The position numbers and the translations under genes were made by a program. Shown piece after piece: positions 28,252 through 37,765 of a stretch of DNA of 64,000 bases. Position 1 is the stretch's first letter; each line of letters begins with the position of its first letter. Source of the stretch: Pseudoalteromonas caenipelagi (GTDB lineage Bacteria > Pseudomonadota > Gammaproteobacteria > Enterobacterales > Alteromonadaceae). The notes under the pieces are model-generated. The model saw only the letters and a program-made list of their open reading frames with translations, was not told where the DNA came from and made no database searches. The stretch spans positions 512,177-576,176 of the forward strand of contig NZ_JABBPG010000003.1 of assembly GCF_013140855.1 (NCBI RefSeq), read 5' to 3'.

Positions 28252-29115
28252 TTATTCAGGTGTATTTTGCGGTATAATTGCTCGCCAGTCTTTTACCATC
28301 TCATTAAAAAAACCACATTGTTGATATGCGCGTTTGATAAACCCTTGTGATCTTAGCTTCTTGATACCAATTTGTAGTGCTTTAAATGTTTGCTCTGCTA
28401 ATGGGTGTGAGCGAGAAACCGCAAAGTGCCGGCTATCTTGCAAAGGTATTTTAATGTCAGGCACAGCTTCGATAAAATAGTCGTGGCCACTGTATTGAAA
28501 AGGGCTTTGATTATTGAATGAGACCAGCATGCCATCAATCCAGCCCCGACTAACCATTTTTGCCATCACAATCCAATCAGCTTCATCTTCAAGCGACTTA
28601 GGTTTTAGGGCTTTTAATGTTTGCCAGTCGGTGTACCATGCGCGACTTGATACGATAGAAACGTTCGACAAGTCGTTGCTAATTTTACGCTTTAAGTCGT
28701 TAATGTTGTTAGGTGACGTATATATGCCAGTAACATACTCACCTTTGCGAATTATTGGGTCGGAAATATAAAGCTTATCAGTGTGTTTACTAAGCTGCTG
28801 ATACCATATGGTATCGAAACTAACGAGCAACAAGCCATCAAGCAAAAGCCTGATATTCCTTGCATCATAGTTACCAAGTTCAAACTTGAATGTGAGATCT
28901 AGTCCGCCGAGTTTTATTGCTTTTTGAATAATGACAAAGTCAACAACATCTCTTTGACACAAAGGGTGATTAAAATTTTCTATATTGTGTACAGACTGCC
29001 CTGAGAGTATTGTTTGGGCGTAATCATATATGTCTTTTTCGATGGTCACTGAGACCTCTTGCGAGCACAAGTGATTGCTTAATAAGGCTAATAACACTAT
29101 AAATCCAATACGCAT
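28252..29115 (-). CDS. Periplasmic substrate-binding-like protein (SBP_bac_3 type)
   Basis: 287 residues from the ATG at 29115, giving a signal peptide MRIGFIVLLALLSNHLCSQ. The body resembles the amino-acid-binding-like fold seen in many Alteromonadales proteins: an N-terminal lobe, then a segment with VVSSRAWYTDW and SRSHPLAEQTFKALQIGIKKLRSQGFI near the end. No transporter genes are adjacent, so it may be a solitary sensor-like protein rather than part of an ABC importer. Ligand unknown. Confidence 0.65.
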   Translation of the reverse strand: MRIGFIVLLALLSNHLCSQEVSVTIEKDIYDYAQTILSGQSVHNIENFNHPLCQRDVVDFVIIQKAIKLGGLDLTFKFELGNYDARNIRLLLDGLLLVSFDTIWYQQLSKHTDKLYISDPIIRKGEYVTGIYTSPNNINDLKRKISNDLSNVSIVSSRAWYTDWQTLKALKPKSLEDEADWIVMAKMVSRGWIDGMLVSFNNQSPFQYSGHDYFIEAVPDIKIPLQDSRHFAVSRSHPLAEQTFKALQIGIKKLRSQGFIKRAYQQCGFFNEMVKDWRAIIPQNTPE

Positions 29116-29275
29116 GCGGCTACCAACATTAAAGGCCAACGTTACTAAGTGTAGCGGAGCATAAGATGATGAGAGTTTTTAATGTGACATTTTAATAATT
29201 GTCTAATATGGTAGTAGTGGATTATAGCCACATGGTGGTGAGTACATTGATTATTGACTTCAAGGAGTATGGATT

Positions 29276-29668
29276 ATGAAATTTGAGCAGTTGCTTGACC
29301 ACTTTGATAGTGGAATTTGTGTAGAGCAGTTACAAAAAGAATCACTATTAGACTTGGCACTATTATTTGTCGCAGTTGATGGTAGTGTCTGTGATGTTGA
29401 ACTAAATGTCGTGAAAGAGTGGGCTACTACGCTTAATTGGAACTCAGCAGTAAGCATGGATAACTATATTGCAGACATGACTGGCAAGTGTATTCACGCT
29501 GTTAAAACTGCTGATATCGAAGCGTTTATTAAGCACCGCATGAAGTACATTGTGGATCAGCCTATGCGCGAGTTAGCGTTAAAAATTGCCCGTGAGGTGG
29601 CAGAGGCTGATGGTAACTTTGATAGCAAAGAAAAGTCTGCTATTGAGTTTTTAGAGACACAAGTTTGA
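29276..29668 (+). CDS. TerB-like helical protein
   Basis: 130 residues, all helical. The duplicated acidic motifs FVAVDGSVCDVELNVVKEW and AREVAEADGNFDSKEKSAIEF are typical of TerB/DjlA-type metal-binding folds, where Asp residues bind Ca2+-like ions. Function in tellurite resistance should not be assumed, as no other ter genes are present. It has GGAG upstream of the ATG. Confidence 0.75.
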   Translation: MKFEQLLDHFDSGICVEQLQKESLLDLALLFVAVDGSVCDVELNVVKEWATTLNWNSAVSMDNYIADMTGKCIHAVKTADIEAFIKHRMKYIVDQPMRELALKIAREVAEADGNFDSKEKSAIEFLETQV

Positions 29669-29700
29669 TTGTGTATTTGTTCTTAGAGTTTTTGACCCTG

Positions 29701-30021
29701 TTAGTCGTTGTAAAACACTGCAAGCCAAATGGTTGCTTGCTCTGTGGACGTATGGCTCACTCGATGCTGTGTGTGGGCAGGAATAGTAAGGAAGTCTCCT
29801 TGCTCAAGTGTGTATTTCTGCCCATTGCTAAATTCGACAGTGCCGCTGCCTGACAATACCATCACCCATTCATGTTCTTCTTGGTCATACCAAAACGCGT
29901 CATCTGAAGTTTGGCCATAAGAAACTATTCTCTCAATTCGAACATTTTTACTCGTAATTAAATCTTCAATATGTTCTTTGCTTTTGTCATTGGGAAGTGC
30001 TGAAAATAAGTTGTTATTCAT
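29701..30021 (-). CDS. Small single-domain cupin protein
   Basis: 106 residues. Cupin motif 1 appears as EEHEWVMVLSGSGTVEF and motif 2 as GDFLTIPAHTQHRV, giving candidate metal-binding His and Glu. The enzymatic role cannot be deduced. It is divergent from metA; both promoters fit into the 156 nt between them. Confidence 0.82.
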   Translation of the reverse strand: MNNNLFSALPNDKSKEHIEDLITSKNVRIERIVSYGQTSDDAFWYDQEEHEWVMVLSGSGTVEFSNGQKYTLEQGDFLTIPAHTQHRVSHTSTEQATIWLAVFYND

Positions 30022-30098
30022 TTTTATAATCCGTCAGTGGCAATACGTGAATGGTAATGAGTATGTAACAACAGTTAAAGCGTTCATTGAAAATATTT

Positions 30099-30122
30099 AG
30101 ACGTCTAAACATCTAGAGGTTG
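30099..30122 (+). promoter_or_regulatory. Three tandem MetJ (Met box) half-operators
   Basis: AGACGTCT is a perfect Met box, followed without gap by AAACATCT (6/8) and AGAGGTTG (5/8). MetJ binds tandem 8-bp boxes cooperatively. The site lies 56-79 nt before metA, a position expected to overlap or follow the promoter, so metA-metH is probably repressed by S-adenosylmethionine-bound MetJ. Confidence 0.8.
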
Positions 30123-30177
30123 ATATTTTTAAGATTCCATTCATAATGTCTGCTAAACCTAAATTAGGGAGTGAAGT

Positions 30178-31125
30178 ATGCCAATTACAGTAAAAGATGA
30201 ATTGCCAGCAATTGTGCGCCTGCGTCAAGAAAATGTATTCGTTATGCCGCAAAGCCGTGCCAAAACCCAAGAGATCCGTCCGATGCGTTTGGCAATACTA
30301 AACCTAATGCCAAACAAGGTTGAAACTGAGGTGCAATTTATCCGTTTATTGGCAAACTCTCCGCTACAAGTTAACGTTGATTTATTGCGTCTCGATACGC
30401 ATCGTACCTCGGATAATTCTGAACAGCATTTAGATATGTTTTATCGCTATTTTTCAGATGTAAAAGAGCAAAACTATGATGCGTTGATCATCACGGGCGC
30501 ACCATTAGCGCATCTTGAGTATGATGACGTGATTTATTGGCGTGAATTACAAGAATTTTTTGATTGGGCAGAGCATCATGTAACGTCGACGCTGTTTTCG
30601 TGCTGGGCGGCGCACGCTGGGCTGTTCCATCATCATGGCTTAAAGCGAGAGCTAAGAAAAGACAAGCTGTGTGGCGTGTTTAAACACCAGTGTTATTTTG
30701 AACATGGTGCTTTAACTCGTGGCTTTGATGATGAGTTTTTAGTTCCTCATTCTCGTTATGGTCATATTGATCCGCAGCAGATAGCAAAGCATAAGGAGCT
30801 GGTGATTTTGGCAGGCTCTGAAGAAGTTGGGGCGTATTTAATTAAAAATGTCTCTGGGAGCCAAGTGTATATTACTGGACATCCAGAGTATGATGCAGAC
30901 ACGTTACTTAAAGAGTATCAACGCGACATTGCTAAAAGTGATGACGCCCCAAAACCACACAATTATTTTCCTAACGATGATGCATCGCAAAAGCCTGCTA
31001 AAACGTGGCAAAGCCATGCCTTTTTGTTATTCTCCAACTGGTTAAACTACTACGTTTACCAAACAACGCCATACGATATTAACCTCGTTAGCCAAGATGT
31101 AAGGACTAACAATTATGCCGAATAA
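30178..31125 (+). CDS. metA: Homoserine O-succinyltransferase/acetyltransferase
   Basis: 315 residues (E. coli 309). It acylates homoserine in the first step of methionine synthesis. The catalytic Cys lies in [11 protein letters not shown], His in ITGHPEYD, and [11 protein letters not shown] is the usual N-terminus. The residue that decides succinyl versus acetyl use (in the [14 protein letters not shown] region, Glu in acetyl users, Gly in succinyl users) is not resolved here. The gene overlaps the following homocysteine methyltransferase gene by 11 nt. Confidence 0.96.
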   Translation: MPITVKDELPAIVRLRQENVFVMPQSRAKTQEIRPMRLAILNLMPNKVETEVQFIRLLANSPLQVNVDLLRLDTHRTSDNSEQHLDMFYRYFSDVKEQNYDALIITGAPLAHLEYDDVIYWRELQEFFDWAEHHVTSTLFSCWAAHAGLFHHHGLKRELRKDKLCGVFKHQCYFEHGALTRGFDDEFLVPHSRYGHIDPQQIAKHKELVILAGSEEVGAYLIKNVSGSQVYITGHPEYDADTLLKEYQRDIAKSDDAPKPHNYFPNDDASQKPAKTWQSHAFLLFSNWLNYYVYQTTPYDINLVSQDVRTNNYAE

Positions 31126-32170
31126 ACGCACAGCCTTAACTGAGGCTTTAAAGCAACGCATTTTAATCTTGGACGGTGCGATGGGCACCATGATCCAACA
31201 ACACAAACTCGAAGAACAAGACTATCGAGGTGAAAGGTTTAAAGACTGGCACGTACTGGTAAAAGGCAACAATGATTTGCTGAGCATTACTAAGAGCGAT
31301 GTTATTGAAGGCATTCATCGTCAGTTTTTAGATGCTGGCGCTGATATTATCGAAACAAATACCTTTAATGCGACCACCATCTCAATGGAAGACTACGATA
31401 TGGCAAGCATTAGTCGAGAGATTAATGTTGCCTCAGCGCAACTTGCTCGCAGATTATGTGACGAATACACAGCACAAAACCCAGCAAAACCACGTTATGT
31501 GGCTGGCGTCTTAGGGCCAACGTCAAAAACCTGCTCAATTTCGCCAGATGTGAATGACCCTGGGTACAGAAACATTACCTTTGATAAGCTGGTTGAGGCA
31601 TATATTGAGTCAACGCTTGCGTTGATTGAAGGTGGGGCAGATTTAATTTTAATTGAGACGATATTTGATACGCTCAATGCCAAGGCGGCCTCGTTTGCAG
31701 TGGAAGAGGCCTTTGAGCAGTCGGGTGTCACCTTACCTGTGATGATTTCTGGTACTATTACCGATGCTTCAGGGCGCACACTATCAGGGCAAACCACCGA
31801 AGCGTTTTATAACTCTATTCGCCATATTAAGCCGCTTTCAATTGGTTTGAATTGTGCGTTAGGTCCAGACCTATTGCGTCAATATGTGGTTGAGTTATCG
31901 AGAGTTTGTGAAACATTTACCTCAGTACACCCCAATGCGGGGTTACCTAATGAATTTGGTGAGTATGATTTGGAAGCCTCAGAAATGGCCAAAGAAATTA
32001 TCGATTGGGGTCAAGAAGGTCTGATCAACATCGTAGGTGGTTGTTGTGGCACTACACCTGAGCATATAAAAGCGTTTGCCAAAGGGCTTGAGCATGTTGC
32101 GCCACGTCAGTTACCTGAGCTTGAAGTTCGCATGCGCTTGGCGGGTCTTGAAGCCTGCAATTTGAATTAG
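31115..32170 (+). CDS. metH: Methionine synthase, homocysteine-binding module (split MetH, N-terminal part)
   Basis: 351 residues equal to residues 1-353 of E. coli MetH, the S-methyltransferase barrel. [18 protein letters not shown]-like [14 protein letters not shown] and the zinc-binding Cys in IGLNCALG and [10 protein letters not shown] are present. It ends at a TAG, 10 nt before the next gene, which has its own ribosome site. It therefore looks like a real split rather than a sequencing error. It presents zinc-activated homocysteine to cobalamin held by the other half. Confidence 0.93.
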   Translation: MPNKRTALTEALKQRILILDGAMGTMIQQHKLEEQDYRGERFKDWHVLVKGNNDLLSITKSDVIEGIHRQFLDAGADIIETNTFNATTISMEDYDMASISREINVASAQLARRLCDEYTAQNPAKPRYVAGVLGPTSKTCSISPDVNDPGYRNITFDKLVEAYIESTLALIEGGADLILIETIFDTLNAKAASFAVEEAFEQSGVTLPVMISGTITDASGRTLSGQTTEAFYNSIRHIKPLSIGLNCALGPDLLRQYVVELSRVCETFTSVHPNAGLPNEFGEYDLEASEMAKEIIDWGQEGLINIVGGCCGTTPEHIKAFAKGLEHVAPRQLPELEVRMRLAGLEACNLN

Positions 32171-32180
32171 GAAGTATCTT

Positions 32181-34814
32181 ATGACGCAACAATCTACAGC
32201 CATATTTACTAACGTTGGTGAGCGTACTAATGTCACAGGCTCAGCGCGTTTTAAACGGCTAATTTTAGAAGAAGAATATGAAAAAGCCTTAGACGTTGCT
32301 CGCGAGCAAGTAGAAAACGGGGCACAAGTAATAGACATCAACATGGACGAAGCCATGTTGGACTCAAAGGCCGCTATGGTGAAGTTTTTGAACCTAATTG
32401 CCTCTGAACCTGACATTTCTCGTGTGCCTATTATGGTTGACTCGTCAAAATGGGAAGTGATCGAAGCGGGCTTAAAGTGCATTCAGGGCAAAGCCATTGT
32501 TAACTCAATCTCTTTAAAAGAAGGGGAAGCGCCGTTTATTCATCAAGCAAAAATCATTAAACGCTTTGGCGCGGCTGCTGTAGTGATGGCTTTTGATGAG
32601 ACAGGGCAAGCAGAAACCGCCCAGCGTAAATTTGAAATTTGTGAACGTTCATACCGTATTTTGGTAGACCAAATTGGTTTCCCGCCAGAGGATATTATTT
32701 TTGACCCTAATATTTTTGCGGTAGCAACGGGAATTGAAGAGCATGATAATTACGCCGTTGAGTTTATTGAAGGCACGCGCCGTATAAAGGAAAACCTGCC
32801 ACATTGTAAGGTATCGGGCGGTGTATCGAATGTATCTTTCTCATTTCGCGGGAACAATCCGGTACGTGAAGCTATTCACTCAGTATTTTTATACCATGCA
32901 ATCCAAGCAGGCATGGATATGGGGATCGTTAACGCAGGACAGCTCGCGGTATATGACGATATACCTCAAGAGCTAAGAAAAGCGGTTGAAGATGTGATCC
33001 TCAATAAAGACCCACAGGCTGGCGAACGCTTAGTGGAGCTTGCTCCTAAGTACTCGGGTATGGCCCAAGCGGCTAAGGTTGAAGACCTTGAATGGCGCAG
33101 CTGGCCAGTTGCCAAGCGTTTAGAGCATGCATTGGTTAAAGGCATCACTGAATACATTGATGAAGACACCGAAGAGTGCCGAGCAGGCATGAATAAGCCA
33201 ATCGAAGTGATCGAAGGGCCGTTAATGGATGGCATGAACGTGGTCGGGGATCTGTTCGGCGCCGGTAAAATGTTTTTACCGCAAGTGGTTAAATCTGCGC
33301 GTGTTATGAAACGTGCAGTTGCCTATCTTGACCCATATATTGAAGCGGAAAAACAAGAAGGCGAGACCAATGGTAAGATTGTCATGGCAACAGTTAAGGG
33401 CGATGTGCACGATATAGGGAAAAATATCGTGGGTGTAGTTTTGCAGTGTAATAACTATGAAGTGATTGATCTTGGCGTGATGGTCCCTGCAGAAAAAATT
33501 CTGCAAACAGCCATCGATGAAAAAGCAGATGTTATCGGATTATCAGGGCTTATCACACCATCGTTAGATGAAATGGTACATGTTGCCAAAGAAATGACGC
33601 GCAGAGGGTTTGAGCTACCGTTACTTATTGGTGGTGCTACAACATCTAAGGCACATACTGCGGTGAAGATTGAGCCACAGTACGACAAAGGGGTTGTGTA
33701 TGTTAACAATGCCAGTCGAGCCGTGGGAGTGGTTTCTAACCTACTGAGTAAAAATCAAAAAAGTAGCTTTTTGGCGAAAACGAAAGAGGAATACGAAAAA
33801 GTTCGTGAGCAGCAAGCTCGAAAAAAACCACGTTCGAAGCCTGTCACATTACAACGTGCACGAGACAATGCCATCAAGCTTGATTGGGATAACTACACAC
33901 CACCGGTGCCGAAAAAGTTAGGGGTAACTGAGTTTACCGATGTAAGTATCAAAACCTTACGCCAATATATCGATTGGACACCATTTTTTATGACTTGGTC
34001 ATTGGCGGGGAAATATCCGAGAATTCTTAATGATGAGATAGTCGGCGAGCAAGCACAAAGCTTATTTGCTGACGCCAATGCAATGCTGGATGAATTTGAA
34101 GCCTCGGGTGCGCTGCAGCCGCTAGGCGTGATTGGACTATTCCCTGCAAACCGAGTTGGAGATGATATCGAAATTTATAGCGATGAAACTCGCTCAGAGG
34201 TGCTGGCACTATCGTGTCATTTACGTCAACAAACTGAAAAAACAGACTTCCCTAATTACTGTTTAGCGGACTATATTGCACCAAAAGGCGTTGCTGACTA
34301 CTTTGGTGCGTTTGCAGTAACAGGTGGTCTAGAAGAAGACGACTTAGCACAAGCCTATGACGCCAAGCATGACGATTACAATAAAATCATGGTTAAGGCG
34401 GTTGCTGACAGACTCGCTGAAGCATTTGCTGAGTATCTACATGAGCAAGTGCGCAAAGAGTATTGGGGTTATGCGCCAGATGAAAACTTGAGTAATGATG
34501 AGCTTATCCGTGAAAATTACCAAGGCATTCGACCTGCGCCAGGGTATCCGGCTTGTCCTGAGCATACCGAGAAGAAAAAAATCTGGCAGTTACTCAATAC
34601 TGAACAGCGTATCGGTATGAAATTAACGAGCTCTTATGCCATGTGGCCGGGCGCAGCCGTGTCGGGTTGGTACTTCTCACACCCTCAGTCAAAATACTAT
34701 GCTGTTGCTGCGATTCAAAAAGACCAAGTTGAAGACTATGCTAAGCGCACAGGGATGACTTTAGCGGAGGCTGAGCGTTGGTTATCACCAAATCTGGGTT
34801 ACGACGCACCCTAA
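32181..34814 (+). CDS. metH: Methionine synthase, folate, cobalamin and reactivation modules (split MetH, C-terminal part)
   Basis: 877 residues. It starts at the pterin-binding barrel ([16 protein letters not shown]). The B12 domain holds [11 protein letters not shown], where the His coordinates cobalt, with the [13 protein letters not shown] and GGATTS segments. The end is the AdoMet-binding reactivation domain, with [12 protein letters not shown]. The sum with the upstream ORF is 1228, against 1227 in E. coli, so no sequence is lost. ATG with AGGAAG 7 nt upstream. Confidence 0.95.
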   Translation: MTQQSTAIFTNVGERTNVTGSARFKRLILEEEYEKALDVAREQVENGAQVIDINMDEAMLDSKAAMVKFLNLIASEPDISRVPIMVDSSKWEVIEAGLKCIQGKAIVNSISLKEGEAPFIHQAKIIKRFGAAAVVMAFDETGQAETAQRKFEICERSYRILVDQIGFPPEDIIFDPNIFAVATGIEEHDNYAVEFIEGTRRIKENLPHCKVSGGVSNVSFSFRGNNPVREAIHSVFLYHAIQAGMDMGIVNAGQLAVYDDIPQELRKAVEDVILNKDPQAGERLVELAPKYSGMAQAAKVEDLEWRSWPVAKRLEHALVKGITEYIDEDTEECRAGMNKPIEVIEGPLMDGMNVVGDLFGAGKMFLPQVVKSARVMKRAVAYLDPYIEAEKQEGETNGKIVMATVKGDVHDIGKNIVGVVLQCNNYEVIDLGVMVPAEKILQTAIDEKADVIGLSGLITPSLDEMVHVAKEMTRRGFELPLLIGGATTSKAHTAVKIEPQYDKGVVYVNNASRAVGVVSNLLSKNQKSSFLAKTKEEYEKVREQQARKKPRSKPVTLQRARDNAIKLDWDNYTPPVPKKLGVTEFTDVSIKTLRQYIDWTPFFMTWSLAGKYPRILNDEIVGEQAQSLFADANAMLDEFEASGALQPLGVIGLFPANRVGDDIEIYSDETRSEVLALSCHLRQQTEKTDFPNYCLADYIAPKGVADYFGAFAVTGGLEEDDLAQAYDAKHDDYNKIMVKAVADRLAEAFAEYLHEQVRKEYWGYAPDENLSNDELIRENYQGIRPAPGYPACPEHTEKKKIWQLLNTEQRIGMKLTSSYAMWPGAAVSGWYFSHPQSKYYAVAAIQKDQVEDYAKRTGMTLAEAERWLSPNLGYDAP

Positions 34815-34835
34815 ATTAGTTACTTGAGCTATTTA

Positions 34836-34872
34836 AAACGCTTGGTGGTTTTGCTACGCCAAGCGTTTTTTA
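34836..34872 (+). terminator. Rho-independent terminator after metH
   Basis: AAAACGCTTGG - loop - CCAAGCGTTTTTTATT, an 11-bp stem with T run, at the convergent end of the met operon. Confidence 0.88.
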
Positions 34873-34875
34873 TTG

Positions 34876-36090
34876 CTAAATCCCGCGAGTTACAATGGCA
34901 GGCGACACTTTAGTTGCTTGTATAACGGGTTGTAACGTTGCAAGCAGCCCTAAAATCCACATGCTCACTGCACCAATCAACAAGTAGTTAAAAGGCACGG
35001 CACTGAGTGACATGGTATCCACTAAATAAGCATTGATAACTATCGCAAAAATAATACCAACAACTATACCAATACTACTAATAACAAAGCTCTCTAGCAT
35101 AAAGTATCTAAGAATTTGTGACTTGCTTGCGCCCAAAGCGCGCCGAGTGCCAATCTGCTTACGACGCGTGACAATTGAGAATCGAACTTGTGCATAAATG
35201 CCTAATGCGACCACGATAGTGATAATTGTGATGATGCTGATGAGTGTATATGCTATTGCAGAGTCACTTTGATGATTCCTTTTTCGAATAGACTCAAAAG
35301 ACTCAAACCTGTCGATCCATCTTCCTGGCGTTTGCATTAGTTGTTCTTTCACATCTTGCATAGCTTGTTCGCGCATACCGGGCATCGCTTTAACCGATAT
35401 TTTAGGGTCAAAAGTTAGATGATTAGCATTACTTATTACGCCAAAGTCATGGTTCTTCCACCAACTCCAAGCGCTGGGCACTTGCTTGGCAATCCCTATG
35501 ATTGAGTATACTTCTGAACTGACGTAAATTTGAGTACCGATAGCTTGACGCCAGTTTGCAGGGTAGAGCTTTTGTGCTAGGGCTTGTGAGATTACGAGCA
35601 ATTGTTGGATCTCGGTATTGTCTGTGGTTTTGCGATAATAAAAAATATCACTTTCATTAAACCATCTACCAGCGATAATTTGTATATCCCATGCCTCTAA
35701 TAAGTGCTCATCAGCAAAATAATAAGCTGGCCTAAATAAGGGAGCACCTTGTTGATCTAACAAACTAATAGGGGCCGCGCCTCCCCATGAAGAATAAGGA
35801 ATATTGGATACATGAGCGGCGCTTTTTACACTTTCTAATGACCTGATCGCCATTAAATCTTGTGTCAATAAACTCAACAGCTCATCTGAGCTACCTTGCA
35901 GATTCATAACAAAGCTGAAGGTATCGGCTTCATTTAAGCCGCTGTCTTGATTAATTCTTTGGTACTTTTGCGACAATATATAGGCGGTGTTAACCAAAAT
36001 AGTAAGGGTAATAGAAATCTGTAGTATCAACAGCAACACATTAGACTTGCGTTTATACATTGACTTTAAAATGGGCATTAAATCGTTCAT
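34876..36090 (-). CDS. ABC transporter permease, MacB/FtsX type (second of pair)
   Basis: 404 residues. One N-terminal helix (about 15-37), a periplasmic domain of about 240 residues, then three C-terminal helices. The FtsX signature RRKQIGTRRALGASKSQILRYFMLESFVI precedes helix 3. Such proteins are mechanotransmitting permeases that work with an ATPase. It starts 9 nt after the upstream permease, so both are in one operon. No ATP-binding or HlyD-like partner is visible within this window. Confidence 0.85.
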   Translation of the reverse strand: MNDLMPILKSMYKRKSNVLLLILQISITLTILVNTAYILSQKYQRINQDSGLNEADTFSFVMNLQGSSDELLSLLTQDLMAIRSLESVKSAAHVSNIPYSSWGGAAPISLLDQQGAPLFRPAYYFADEHLLEAWDIQIIAGRWFNESDIFYYRKTTDNTEIQQLLVISQALAQKLYPANWRQAIGTQIYVSSEVYSIIGIAKQVPSAWSWWKNHDFGVISNANHLTFDPKISVKAMPGMREQAMQDVKEQLMQTPGRWIDRFESFESIRKRNHQSDSAIAYTLISIITIITIVVALGIYAQVRFSIVTRRKQIGTRRALGASKSQILRYFMLESFVISSIGIVVGIIFAIVINAYLVDTMSLSAVPFNYLLIGAVSMWILGLLATLQPVIQATKVSPAIVTRGI

Positions 36091-36099
36091 TTTACACCC

Positions 36100-37443
36100 T
36101 TATAAGTTTTTTAGTTGGCTAGATGGTTGAACATGCATTGCATTATAAACTGGCCACAGGCCAAACAAGCAGGTTAAACCGATGGAAAATAGCAATGTCA
36201 TTGCAAGGGTAAAGTTGTCCATTTGCATAATACTGTCATTTAAAAAGCTAAATGCCTGTTGTGCTCCGCTTAGCCCTAATTGTGCGAGGACCAAACCGGC
36301 AATGCCTCCTAATAGTCCAAGCAAGGCTGTTTCACTGGCAAATTGAAAAGCGATATCTTGCTTACTCGCGCCTATAGCGCGGCGAAGCCCAATTTCGCCT
36401 TTTTTATTATGAAATTTATTGATAAGTAAGCTCATACAATTGAGTAAGCAAACAACCAAAAATGCAAAAGCTATCCAGCGAGCAATACCCGTATACTCGG
36501 GGACAACGCCTTCCACCACAAAGTACTCCTCTATGGTGCGTGTGTAGCTTGGCAGCGCCCGAGGAAAACGCCCGAGTTGTTTTTGCTGAGCATCATATCT
36601 ATTTATCAAGTCATGATAGGCCTGTCGGTCTTCGCCCTGATTTAGCTCAACCCACATTGAGCTCCACACACACTCAGAGTTTAGGATTAGCTCAAATGTT
36701 GCTTCTTCTGGATACTGTGGGCACTGGTAGGTAAATGCATTTCTAGAGTAAAGGCCTGCATTCACTCTTGTTGTAAAAGGAATGTATAGGTCATGGGGGC
36801 GTTGAAAAGCAAAGCTTGCATAGCCAAAAAACTTGGGTACAGGTGCCCACGTATCTAACACACCAGAAATAGTGAAAACATGGTCGTCCAAAATGATGTG
36901 TTTGCCAACTGAGTTTTGACCATTAAACAACTCGTCATTAAGCACTTTACTAATAACAATCGTAAATTTGCCTTTCACATCGGCCTCATCACTCCATGGA
37001 GCACCATATAAAAATGGTGAATCAAACATAGAAAAAAATGTATTGTTGACCGTATACATAAAGCGCATTTTTGCTTGAGTTGTAGTTTGTGAGGCTGTTC
37101 TAGTTTGCGCTTTATGTTCAGCAACCAATGTTTGCGCGTTTACTAAATCACTTTCTTGATGAACTTTTGTTAGATTAACAGCATCGCGGTAAGAAATACG
37201 ATTGGGGGCTTCTTCTTTTCCTTGATGCTCTTTATATGGTTGGTCAAGGTTCCAACTGCTCAGGTACAAACGTAAGATAGTATCTGCTTTGTGCTCAATA
37301 GGGTGTTTAGATATCTTATCGGTAACGGTGTAAGCAACCATGGAGGTAGCAATACCTATCGCTATGATAAGTATCATCAAAGCACTCAATATCGGTGACT
37401 TATACAGGCTTATCCAAGCAAGCCTTAAATAGTATTTAGACAT
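36100..37443 (-). CDS. ABC transporter permease, MacB/FtsX type (first of pair)
   Basis: 447 residues. N-terminal helix (about 15-40), large periplasmic portion with a MacB periplasmic core, and three C-terminal helices. The signature NKKGEIGLRRAIGASKQDIAFQFASETALLG precedes helix 3. It resembles, but is not identical to, the next protein and presumably forms a heterodimer with it. The product and ATPase partner are unknown. Confidence 0.85.
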   Translation of the reverse strand: MSKYYLRLAWISLYKSPILSALMILIIAIGIATSMVAYTVTDKISKHPIEHKADTILRLYLSSWNLDQPYKEHQGKEEAPNRISYRDAVNLTKVHQESDLVNAQTLVAEHKAQTRTASQTTTQAKMRFMYTVNNTFFSMFDSPFLYGAPWSDEADVKGKFTIVISKVLNDELFNGQNSVGKHIILDDHVFTISGVLDTWAPVPKFFGYASFAFQRPHDLYIPFTTRVNAGLYSRNAFTYQCPQYPEEATFELILNSECVWSSMWVELNQGEDRQAYHDLINRYDAQQKQLGRFPRALPSYTRTIEEYFVVEGVVPEYTGIARWIAFAFLVVCLLNCMSLLINKFHNKKGEIGLRRAIGASKQDIAFQFASETALLGLLGGIAGLVLAQLGLSGAQQAFSFLNDSIMQMDNFTLAMTLLFSIGLTCLFGLWPVYNAMHVQPSSQLKNL

Positions 37444-37765
37444 TTAAACCTCATGCTGACGTAAAGAGCAAAAGCACTTTAAAATGACTGTGAGTATCTT
37501 CTGATAAGAGTTGCTGAACATTTGTTAATCCTTGTATTAGTATCCATCTATTGAGAAGAGTTAACAAATTAACTCGCTCGCTATTTTTACAAAAAAATAA
37601 CCAAAAGTTAATCTAATTGTGTGTTTTATTTATTAAAGAGGTGTTTTTATGAAATTTGTCATAATTTACTAATAAGCATGGTGATTTAGCGTCTTTAAGC
37701 AATGGCAATAGGTTAAGTGTTTATGACTAACATGGTAGGATCTGCAAAAAGCATTTATTAGAGTT
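37444..37765. other. Intergenic region between permease pair and hrpB
   Basis: AT-rich divergent spacer that must hold both promoters. Nothing distinctive seen: no clear operator palindrome, RNA gene or small ORF. Confidence 0.35.

Noticed and set aside
31115..34814. metH as a pseudogene or frameshift error
   Set aside because: Both halves are full length, the boundary is at a domain junction and the second has its own good ribosome site.
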